A stretch of DNA of 64,000 nt from Nematostella vectensis (lineage: Eukaryota; Cnidaria; Anthozoa; Actiniaria; Edwardsiidae), in NCBI RefSeq assembly GCF_932526225.1, contig NC_064034.1, positions 17,434,887 to 17,498,886 on the forward strand, in the 5' to 3' direction. Under the pieces are notes generated by a model that worked only from the letters and a program-made list of their open reading frames with translations, made no database searches and was not told the DNA's origin. The position numbers and the translations under genes are program-made. Position 1 is the stretch's first letter. Every line of letters begins with the position of its first letter. Shown one piece after another: positions 11,816 to 22,139 of the stretch.

Positions 11816-11961
11816 GCCGTCGAGGATCCCATGCTTCACCCTGACCCCCCCATGCACACACCAGAGGTTACCCTCCTCTTAACAGACTAAAGATGCATTG
11901 GTCCCCATGCCACACTCAATGGCCCCTACGCCACACCCAGGCTACACCCAAGGGTACTCAC
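11816..11961 (-). repeat. Degenerate copies of KLHL exon 8 end
   Basis: Directly downstream of KLHL exon 8, in gene direction, lie fragments of that exon. The minus strand carries ctgggtgtggcgtagggg (exon: SGCGVGV). At about 11816-11835 it carries a segment reading like LDGFIY, followed by a changed codon series. The blocks are interleaved and diverged, so they cannot be a working last exon. They look like a decayed tandem duplication. Confidence 0.6.
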
Positions 11962-14900
11962 CTCTCAACAGTTTGAAGGTACGTTGTCCCGTCATATCCC
12001 CCCACTACGTAAATAAAGCCGTCCAGCACCCCTACGCCACACCCAGATCTGGGCGTACTCATGGGGCACACGTACGTCCAGCGATCCTTATCAGGGTCGT
12101 ACCGCTCCACCGTGTCGTACCGCGTGCCATGGTCACACCCTCCGATGGCGTACAGGTAGCCACCCAATGCGGCCACACCCACTTGCTTCCTTTAGGGAAA
12201 GAGGGTTTTAGGTGAGTATAGTCCACGCACTTTTGAATGTTTACATGTAGTTGCAAAGCGCAAATCCAAATCGATTAGAATAGCAGGGATCCCAGGGCTC
12301 CGAGTTTGTATGGAAAATTCACGGTACCAGCTTACTAAGTTATCGTAGCTAATTCGAGCATGCTAAAAAGTTTCTTGTAAAGGAATATTTAAATCTCACC
12401 ATTATGCTGATCGGAAGGATATTAACGGCGCTGTTTATAACAAACCAGGCGAACTATATATATATATATTTAAACATTCCTAAAAGCGTCATGTCATGTT
12501 TCTTAACTTGAAAGAATTTAAAGCATCAAGGCCTTCTAATAGATGCTTTGGATAACACCATGGAATTACGTGATGAGCTCTCAAGCCTGACTACTAGCAG
12601 TTTAACAACATGAGCGCGCGCGTAATTTAGAAGATCTTAGTAAAATCAACCGTACAAACACGGCATACACACCTCGCCGTGTTCATCGGCGCTACCACAG
12701 TCCATGTATTTGTTTCCGGGTCAAACTTCTCTACCGTCTTGAGATTCGTGCCGTCTGAGCCCCCGACAGCATACACACAGGTGTCTAACACGGCGCACCC
12801 GACGCCGAAGCGACAGTGATTCATGCGCGACACCTCGATCCAACGCCCCACTTTCGGGTCAAAGAACTCGGCTGTGTTGAGAGGCATGGAGCCATCAAAA
12901 CCACCTGAAGACAACACAATGGAAAACGAGTTTGAAACGTTAGCTTAACCACTGCAAAAGTAGGTCTCTGCGGAGGCCATAGAGCTGCCATGATTATGTG
13001 TGGGATAAGCGAAATAACCACTCAGGTTTATTGGACGGTCCAATTTTTTTTTTATTAAACTTTTTAGCTTGTTTATCCTCACATTTAAGGGACGTAACTG
13101 GATTGAAAATAGTACCCATTGCGTATCAAAACAGACTATATGTTGACTCAATCAGTAAAACTGATTGAATATAGCAAGGCAACCATAAATCCCCGGAAAA
13201 CTATTTACTTTCTGTTACCAAGATTTAGTCATAGTATAAAAGATTTCAAGCCATTTTGTTACACTCTCTTCCTCGCATTTTATTTTATCGTTCTCCTTCA
13301 TCGTACTTCCGAGAAACAAGATACAGTAGCCCGATTCGGTGGATAAAAGGAGGACGCAACGCAGTACTCAGTAGAATCGGAAACTTGCACCCGACACGCC
13401 GTTCTTGCCGCAATTTTCCCGCCAAAAACCTGAGCGCGCGCGGGTTTGCCACCAAACAATCACGTGATTTCTTAGTGGAATTCGTCTAGTCGCCTCATGT
13501 CTTACCGATGGCGTATATCCTGCCGTGTCCCGCCGCCACTCCTACTCCATTGCGACTGGCGTCCATTGAGACCGACGGTACCCACACGTTGGTAAACGGA
13601 TCAAAGCGTTCAACCGTCTCTAAGCGGGAAGCATCATCGCTCCCACCACAGATGTAAAGGAAGGACCCGATAGCACCTACGGCCGCACCCCAACGGCAGA
13701 TTTTCATGTCACCTAGAACGAAAGAGAAAATAGCTACTCATGTCACTCATGTACTGAGAATGCTTAGAATGGATTCGATAGCACCTACGGTCGCACCCAA
13801 ACGGCATATACTCATATCACCTAGAACGAGGGAAAATAGCTACTGAGAATACTAATAGAATGGGTACGATAGCCCCAACGCCAAGACCCTAACCACAGCA
13901 CCCAAGCGGCATATACTCATGTCACCTAGAAAGGAAGGGATGATGATAGCTACTGAGAATGCTTGGAATGGGCCCGATAGCCCCACGAACAGCCCAAAAA
14001 TGGCATATACTCGTATAACCTGCAGAGAAAAGGCAATAGAATACTTTTCCCTAGAGTAGGAAACGGAGAAAGAGAAAAAAGCGGAGAGACCTTACATGCG
14101 AGTGAAAACCACAAACGTTAGTACAAAAAGGCGGAGATGAAGAAAGAAGGAGTGAAAATAAAATGTTCTATTCTTCCCTTCTCCTTTTCACACTTACTAA
14201 AAATGCAACATCTCCAGCACCCACCTATTGGTTTCCACTTCCCCTGTCTTGGGTCGAACCGCTCGCCACTCTTACTGGCGTCCCTGCGACTCATGCCGCC
14301 TATCGCGTACAACACCTGGTGACTGGACACCGCCTTACGAGGCTGGACACGCGTGGTCTGACTCTGAAGCCTGCGGCGCGGCAACAGCAACAGCTCTGTC
14401 GCCTCAAGAAGCAAGTCACTAGAGATGAAGCATTGGCAGTCAGGGTCAAGATAGGAATATTTCAGGGCTACAACAGTACCTATATAAGTATATAAACACA
14501 AGATCCGTTGCCAAACGATTATATAAGCATCTCATTCCATCGGCACTCATTTCTATCCAAAAATTCAAGCGATTAACAAAGACATTCTCAATAAAATATT
14601 GTCAATAACATACAGTATCAGACTCCCTTCGTAGATTGTTATTTGAAAAAAATAATAAAAAAATAACAAAGGAGTGGTTGATTGACATTCTTAAATGTCA
14701 TATCAAACTGATCAGTTGTTTATTTATAAGTTTTAAAACACAGCAGGGTCATAGAAAGGAAACACACCTGCAGAGTCGGTTGTTCCGAATGATGTCTTCA
14801 GTAGCTACTCGATCCATCAGAAACTCAGCTGAGAGCAGAGGAAGCCGTACATACTTTAACACCTCTGGAGCATACTCCTAAAAAAAAGTTATTTATAAAC

Positions 14901-17078
14901 TTACAATCCTCATAAAAATATAAAGTATGGCCTGAGCAGCACATCAAGCCATGGCTTAGCTCCTATGAGAGCTTAACGAAATATTAATTGCGACTTTAAT
15001 TTTAATGCGACTTTTTGCAAAGTGTCATTTAAGTCTAAGCGTTTGCATAAATGGAGCAGAAAATGATTAGGTAAAAAAGCACTGTAAATCGAATAGGCAT
15101 ATAATGCTTCTTCTTTACAGTATTATAGGGCTTTTAATTGGAAAAACATCCTGAAATGCGAGGAACCAAAAGTCATTTCGTGGCCCAAGGGTTTTCAAAT
15201 TATTGATTTGTCGATGATGTCAGGCATGCCCCAGGAAAGCTGTAATGCTTTTACAAACCTGGCGTAAATCCTGGTCATATTTAATCCAAGCCATAACTGC
15301 CTCATACACCCGCTCCTCCGAGTGGACATTCAGGTCATCCTCAACAAGAATCCTTGACAACTGCTTGAGGGGGACATCCATAAATTCCTCACTCTGAACT
15401 ACATCCACAAAGTGAAGCCGGGCAAATGCATCAGAGAACTTCACCAGCTCTGTACAGGAATGGGAGTCCGCAAATGCACATATGCCTACATAATAAAAAC
15501 GCCAGGACCAATAGCGTGAGTTGAGATAATGCAAACCATTTCTTTGTAGTTTGGTCTTGTTAGGATAGTATCTCCTTCCATGGTACATTCAGTATGCTAA
15601 AATCACATATTTGTGAATAAAAATGGATTATCACAACAAACTAATCTATATAAATGTGGATAATTTGACATATATCTTTGAGTAAGATATGTAAAAAGGT
15701 GTAGGGTGGGATAACTCCTGGCTATGCCCCTGTAATGGGCATGTCTGAGTGATGGTCAATTACCAAGGCAATTTTCTGGACTCAGTTGCCGCTTCAAAAA
15801 TTCACAGCAAGCTTCCTGTACCGACTGCACCTGGAGTAAACATGCAATCGGTAGAACCTCCTGGACATTTAGCTCTGAAATCTCAATCTTCCCAGAGTAG
15901 AAAAAGTCAATCATGTTTTGCATTGCCTTCTCGTCTAGTTCTTGTAGAGTGACAGTGTCTTGTCTGCTCTCCGACATTCCACCTGTTTGGTAAAATAAAG
16001 TGAAAAATCTGATATACATACAAGTACCAAACATGTAGTTGGCAGGAAAATTGAGCTAGCTTAATATAAAGATTTATTATTCAACCAAAGGTTTAACTAA
16101 GTGTTCATTAGCAATAATACTTTAGGTAACAAAATTAGTGATTCATAGACAGATAATGAGAACCCCTTTCTTAAATTCTTGGCTTTGTCCCCCAGATACT
16201 TGGCAGGTGCAGACCCAGACAGGCCCGCAGCCAGGGAAAGAACCCCTCACTTGGCTGGAAGGTCCGCTCTAATTAAGGGAAATTAAGTAGGTAGGATGAG
16301 CTACCTAAAAGAAAATGGTCTGCTTAATGGGTAGAAACCCCCCCCCCTCCTCCCACTGAAAATACTGGCTACGGGCCTGCTAGGGGTGGGCAAAGTGGAC
16401 CCTAGCCTCCTAATTGTCAGATATTTGGATTAAAAAATAAATGAAATACAAGGAAATCCATGGAATCCACCCCCACTTTCTTTAAACCTTGCTTTGCCCC
16501 CCCCCCTTTTTGGAACCTCTGTATCTATCCCTGCTTAGATCCTACTGTCCTCTGTATAAGTAGACAACACCAGGTAATGTTCCCTTGAAGGAAAGTAGGG
16601 ATGATTTACTGTTTACAAGATATTGGGAAATGAGTTTCCAGGGAAGGAAAATGAATGGGAAGTTCGAGGGGTATCTAAGTCTGATTACAAGTTTCTACTT
16701 GAAAGATTAAATAAATACAGAGTTTAACAGGATTGCAAATATGTGATTTGAAAGGGTGCTCACAAGTAGAGTGTTTGTTACCAGATAATTGGCTGTATAA
16801 ATAATATTTTACAAACCAGTAAACATTGCTCTGAAGTAGGGACTCCCAGAAGCTAGCACCACCTTGTGCGCACTTATTGTTGACCCACCGACTACCAACA
16901 CCATGTCACACAGGTCCTCCTGCTGTCGCAACGAGTTCAGAGAGCAAAGGATGTTGGAACTGTGTGCAACATCGGTGAAAAGGTACACTTTGTTGTCTGG
17001 TGGTGGTCCATCCGGTGTTGGTTGCCATGACCGCAGTAATGGTGGGGGCGTGAGTGGTAGAGTAGCAGCTGTTGACAT
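11962..17078 (-). CDS. Kelch-like protein (BTB-BACK-Kelch), 3' end not found
   Basis: Predicted substrate adaptor of Cullin-3 ubiquitin ligases. Eight coding exons in gene order are 17078-16817, 15982-15764, 15485-15259, 14877-14768, 14418-14225, 13712-13506, 12904-12673 and 12189-11962. All junctions are GT-AG and phases agree throughout, giving 559 codons. The BTB domain runs from LCDMVLVVGG through AHKVVLASGSPYFRAMF to the end of exon 2. The BACK domain spans exons 3-5 (CLGICAFADSHSC, then VRLPLLSAEFLM). Six kelch blades start near VLYAIGG, FLYICGG, RIYAIGG, VYAVGG, LYAIGG and IYVVGG. The last visible residues are LQTVER, so the closing strand of blade six and the stop must be in a further exon that I could not find. 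The start is the ATG at 17078. The upstream in-frame codon at 17114 is GTG. BACK similarity is closest to the KLHL8/KLHL20 group, so I give no symbol. Confidence 0.92.
13660..14025 (-). repeat. Four copies of KLHL exon 6 acceptor and exon edge
   Basis: The true exon 6 acceptor is at 13712/13713. Three diverged copies of the acceptor plus about 50 bases of exon 6 follow upstream in gene direction, with AG edges at about 13820, 13925 and 14019. Each copy keeps a form of the minus-strand word catatgccgt and the AG (ctag, or ctgcag in the outermost). The exon 5 donor at 14225 therefore faces four candidate acceptors. Reading into the first decoy soon meets a stop. Confidence 0.75.
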
Positions 17079-17589
17079 GGCTGAGAAACATAGTGAGAAT
17101 TGAGTGGTTGACACTGTTGTAGGTTTTTGCTGTTGATCACATGATTAATCTTCTAATCACATAATATTCCAATTTTATGAATGTTATTTAAGATTTTTTT
17201 TAAACTTTTAAATAATGACTAGTTCTGACCCTCGCTATGGTTCACTGTGCAAAACAGTACTCTGAATCTTTTATCAGAGAGTGCTGAGAGATATAAGGCG
17301 CACAATAAGTAATACTGATATACTCATTAGGCAAAGCCAGGGTGTGGACAGGAGGGCTGAACCTCCCGCTTTCTGAGTATTTAGAAGAGTCGCATGGGAG
17401 CTTAACTTCTTGAAGACAGCTCACCCCCTCTATTATACACCTGTTTCAAGGAGCTTGCACTGATATGTCTTTTGGTATAACTCTAAAGTATTTTTAAAAA
17501 GTAAGATATAAAAAATACTCTGAATAGAAAACTATTTTCCCTATTATAGTTAGCTTTGTTATGGATTGTTCAAACTTGTAGCATAGCTG

Positions 17590-17870
17590 TCAACCCAACT
17601 TGGACAGAAATCAGGTGAAATACAGTAAATATGTTCGAAAAAAAAAAAAAACTAGAGAGCCAATGAGGGTGAATACAGAAAATCTTGGACACAAATCAGG
17701 TGAAATCAGGTGAAATACAGCAAATATGTTCGAAAAAATCCCTAGAGAGCCAATGTGGGTGAATACAGAGAATGTATGAACATTCTCACAAAAATTAGGC
17801 TTGTGATAAGGTCCAAAATCTTGTGACACCTGCCTAATGTGGGTGAGTTTACAGCTATGTGGTAGGATGA
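17590..17870. repeat. Dispersed repeat, two partial tandem copies
   Basis: Words such as gtgaaatacagtaaatatg, agagagccaatg and gggtgaatacagagaatgta occur twice here. They recur as one copy at about 58310-58475 in the TRIC gene, in the same orientation (followed by aaaaattaggcttgtgat). This is an intronic dispersed repeat of unknown class with no coding capacity. Confidence 0.7.
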
Positions 17871-18051
17871 GAAAATGGATCAGCAATCAATGGATTATTA
17901 AAAAATAAAAATGGAAAATAATTCAAATATAATTATTCCATAATATTTGAAAACTTAACCAAGTTGTTGCTTGGGGTTTGAGTTTTAAAGTCGCTAAAAT
18001 TGATTTTTCCTTAAAATATTGAGAGAAAAATTGTCTCAAGAAAAATCTTAA

Positions 18052-18318
18052 TACTCAGTTCTTAGTTTCGAGTTATCAAGGTGGTTTAGCGTAAATAGCA
18101 AAGCACACATTTGGGATAATGGAATCAACGATGCAAATCGTCTTCTAGATCCTAAAGAATTGCAAATTACCATACCAATACGAGAATTAGTAGCCATTCA
18201 ACTAATTCAGACACTGCAATTAGAAGAGACCCAAAACAATAGCAAACAAAATCAAACAAGCCGCCCTTTTAAAGGACAAATTATTACTATACAACATATC
18301 CCTCTAAGTCAAATCTAA
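18052..18318 (+). other. Orphan open frame, faintly LysM-like
   Basis: There are 88 open codons without ATG between TAA at 18049 and TAA at 18316. The middle reads WDNGINDANRLLDPKELQI followed by IP. This resembles the second half of a LysM fold (an N-x-I-x-[DN]-[PA]-N ... P-x-x-L-x-I pattern). The first half lacks the usual G-D-T-L-x-x-I. It lies in the apparent 5' intron of the KLHL gene on the opposite strand. It may be a decayed gene fragment or chance; I assign no function. Confidence 0.22.
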
Positions 18319-18961
18319 TACCCCCTTGCGTGATAGGATCGCAGTAAAAATTAGTAGAGTAAAAAAGTTTTTTTCGTATATTTAGAAACGTAAATCGGTT
18401 AATTTATGTAAGCTCTGAAGGTCGATACAAAGGGAGCTGATTTTAGAAGGGTTTCGAATTAAAGTGTGAATTAGTTTGAGAGACACAAACCTTCATGAGA
18501 AGTGTTCCACCAAGAATCTCGAAAGAGCAGGCTCATTTTACGTACGTACACGATTAAGACCTTAACATGGACAGACTAACAGATAAGCTGTGTTCGTCAT
18601 GAAATTTTAAAGAGATAAAGACGATCGGGACAATAAACGAATGCTGATTTGTCAGATTTTGACCACCCTAGGATGCTAACAAACAGAATATGTGTTTTAT
18701 TCTTTTCAAACCGAAGCCAAAATAGCCGTGGCTTGAACATTGAATAAACCAATTAGTGGTTAACAGCATACCGGCTCTCCAATATGCGCGTAAGTTTATT
18801 TAGAAAAGCGGTCGCTGTGTTTTAGCGCGAATAGTGAATTCGAATCTGGTTAGCTCCGCGCTAAAAATGATGTTACACTTTGGCGTAACCATAGACAGCG
18901 CTAAATATATCAACGTTCTGTCTTGGCCTTTGAACTAAACAGAAGCGTCCGCTACACTTAC

Positions 18962-19099
18962 CTGTCCCTCTTAATCAACTGGGTCACTTCTGGTATCCTT
19001 CCTCATGTTAAAATAAGCAAAATCGCGTAAAAATCCTTCGTAGCTTTGTGCGAGTACTCTCACACCACCATTTTGTGTTTTCCCAACACGGTGACGTCA
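18962..19099 (-). promoter_or_regulatory. KLHL 5' untranslated exon and promoter candidate
   Basis: The minus strand has a strong donor, ag|gtaagtgt, with the exon edge at 18962. This fits a non-coding first exon spliced to the KLHL exon with the ATG at 17078. Just upstream, at 19092-19099, is a perfect CRE palindrome TGACGTCA in locally CG-rich DNA. The transcription start is inferred, not seen. Confidence 0.45.
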
Positions 19100-21155
19100 C
19101 GCGATCATGACCCATATATGGAGATTATGGACCGGAAATGAAAAGTAGGAGGACCCAAGTGTCAACACGCTTCCGGTCCGAGTAAATTGTCCTCGTGCGG
19201 CGAAAATAATCCAAACAACTATTTCTCCAACGTTTTTGGAATCTTAAAATGCTCCTTACTCCTAAGAAACCGCAGTCTTAGGCTTTTTTTTACCGATCAG
19301 GTCAAACGCATTTTTTTTTTGTCATTTTTCCCCTAATTGTGCGCCGTTTGTTGTGACATGCATGGTGACTTTCTAGTGTTTTATCTCCGAAAGTTCAAAA
19401 GAGTGCGACCGGAAATTCCGATCACGAAAGAAGTGCGGATTATAAAAATAACACCCAGATAGAAATTGGAAGTAGCACTGAAACCATTTATAATATAAAA
19501 GACGATGTAAACAAAAAATAAAATATGGCATCGTATATATTTGTGGGCCATAAGTATAATTTTTGATGCTGAATTTTAAAGGAAGGCCCAATGATAAATA
19601 TCGTCTGATAACTTAGAAGTTATTATTGCCGCTGAAACTAAAATTTCTTATCTACTCCAATTATGCACAGCCAGAAACTGCAATAATAAGGAAATCCACG
19701 CTTTGGTTCTAAGCCAGCCCCAGAGGGGAGAAGAATAGGGTTTGTTCTAAGCCAAAACCAGAGGGGAGGGAGGGGGGCTGGTTCTAAGCTTCCTGTTATA
19801 GTGAAGGTATAATTTAGCTGGTGTCACGGACGTGTAAATAGACTAACCTACGAAAGGACTGTTGTCTTGTTTTGTTTTTAGATTATATTCACACTCAATA
19901 ATTAACTTTGATTTATAATTAACAGTTATTATATAAGGTATTTAGTTACAAGGCTTTTAGTTACATAAGCGCTTTTGGTAGCACGGAGTTTATCTTTAGG
20001 AGACGTAAGTTTACAATCTTTCATATAGCTTGATTTTTTATCTTAGTTATCTCAGTAGGAGTCTCTGTTAACAGTATTATTTGTATTTAGTTTTTACCAT
20101 CAAGTGAGGTGATCTCAACAATAAAGTTAAATATCATTTTACACTGGTTAAACTGCCTGGATTTTGGAGACTCCTCATTTCCTATGTCGGCAACCCCTCC
20201 CAGCCCACAGGTACAGCTGGAAATGTACAGCTGGAAATGTTCTATAACGGGGAATAAGAATGTGGAATTTTCCCATTCACAGTAAGGGTAGTGTATATCT
20301 CCATAATTGTACTTTTATTTAGGTTCGCATTTTTTTTCTTCGTTCCCCGGTTGGCTTCTCTATAACCTACTTGTAGGCTTTGATAGTTTTTTTCCGGCAA
20401 GAAAACCCCGAAAACCTCTTGGCGGATAATGTGCGGCCGACAGAGCAAAAAAAAAAATGGCAAGTTTTCCCAAAATAAGGTCTGGTTAACTTCGGCGAGG
20501 TTGAATTTTGCATGTTATGTAAACCAACATATCAAAAAGTATTTTTTAGTATTCGTCTTTGAGATATGAGGCTCGTTTTTAGGGAGAAGTCGGGCTGTGA
20601 TCAGAAATTAAGCCAACTTTGCTCGCTAATATCTAAATTTCATATCTTCTAAATTTCATTAAAATTTTGAATTAAGCTTTTGGTCAGAGAAACTCCTTGT
20701 ATGCGGAATCTTGAGCTTATATATTGAGAATTGGAAAATTTCATGCCATTTGTGTCTGTGCGGCCTGATATGCGAACTCCGTGTTTTCGGGTTTTACGTG
20801 CCAAAAAAACATCAAATCAAAGTACCTTCTCTATAATTTTCCAAATTGAAAATTACCCGGATTACGAGACTGCATTTTCCAAGACAAGTGCTATAGCAAG
20901 CGGGGTGGAACTTTTGTTGGGAGGGGGGAGGGAGGGGGGATGGTGTTGGCAGGAGCCCCCCCTACCCCCCCCCCCCCCCCCGCCCCCGTTTGCCCCATGG
21001 AAAATAATGCTATGCCATCACCATAGAAGAAACAGTAGACTGGGTTAACTGGGCTTCCGCAATTGGTTCGACTTGTGCCGATATATGTATAGCCAAGGGC
21101 ATGAGCCCCTGGTATAGCTACCCCAGGCGCAACAACTAATAACGACTTGTCACAC
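19100..21155. other. Intergenic; possible solo LTR and G/C tracts
   Basis: No exon recognised. About 19814-20190 starts tgtcacggacgtg, holds an aataaag near 20130 and ends near tcggca. This could be a lone LTR, but I find no target duplication. At 20920-20990 a G-rich run is followed by a long C-rich run that could pair with it. Confidence 0.4.
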
Positions 21156-21430
21156 AAAGGCGGTAGGAACAGAGTTTGTTAGGAAAGATTTTGATAATAA
21201 ATCATAACATTCCCTCTTGTTTGGTTGAAATGTGCCTTGTTAGCAACGCAAGTTTAGGTTGCGTAATCTGAGCTACTACCCAGTGGCGCGCAAATTCGCC
21301 CCGACGCGCTGATTAAAACGTACCCGACGTTTTCTTATCAAACTAGGAGAGCGCATTTCAGCAAAGCTAGAGGGAATTTCGTGGTTTATTGTCAGAATCT
21401 AGCCTAACAAACTCTGTTCCTACCGCCCTT
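21156..21430. mobile_element. MITE with about 48-bp terminal inverted repeats
   Basis: The left end reads ggcggtaggaacagagtttg and the right end is its reverse complement (caaactctgttcctaccgcc). Pairing continues inward through ttagg and a diverged gataataaatc/gacaataaacc stretch. The word cacac flanks the left side directly and appears again a few bases past the right end, so it may be the target duplication, though the alignment is not exact. It has no transposase frame. Confidence 0.85.
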
Positions 21431-22139
21431 GGGCACACTAATAATGGTTGAATTTTTAAATAATTCGTTTTTAATCACGTTTATAATCATTGTTTATCTT
21501 GTAACTAGCCGCTCTTACATATAATACGTAATAAATCGAACCACCCGCTGTAGTTTGATTAAAAAAAAAGAAAACACGCAATATTCTATATCAAGGAAAA
21601 TAATTCCTTTACGGTCAAGTACGTATTCACCTGTTCTATACCATGAACTATGAGCAGTTGCTATGTGTTTCTGTGAGCTAAGTGTTTGTGGAATTTTAAA
21701 GGCAGGCTCATACATAAATATGGAAAAAGGTAATAATTTTACGCTCAGAAGAAAATCCTATACTTCCAATGAAAGAAAGAAAGTATATAGAAATAATGAC
21801 ATTGTCGCTAAATTAATTTGTAAATTAATCCCGTTTTCCATTTGAGAACAAACTAAAATGTTACTAGAGTTTAAATAGAATAATGATACCTTCTGCTCAA
21901 TGGCAAATTCGGTTTGTTATATGTGCACAATATAATAAAAACATAGTCGTAAACACTTTTTGTGAGTAAGCGATATTGAGGCTGACGTGTGTCGACGTGA
22001 GATGTGATCATTTCATTATGAATATTTTGGATTCTGTGTCTGGCGCAGGTCCAGTCTATTTTAATCCGCCAACCACTTTGCATTGATTAAAACGGGAGAG
22101 GCAAACAGAGTAGGTTTTTCTCCTTTTAAGAGTCTTGCC
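21431..22139. other. No gene seen; upstream of TPR gene
   Basis: AT-rich sequence with no domain-bearing frame. It presumably includes the promoter and 5' untranslated region of the TPR gene. Confidence 0.45.

Noticed and set aside
17114-17116. Upstream KLHL start in frame
   Set aside because: The codon is GTG, not ATG; the ATG at 17078 is the first real start.
19814-20190. Solo LTR
   Set aside because: TG...CA ends and an aataaag are present, but no target duplication or second copy could be seen, so it is not listed as a mobile element.
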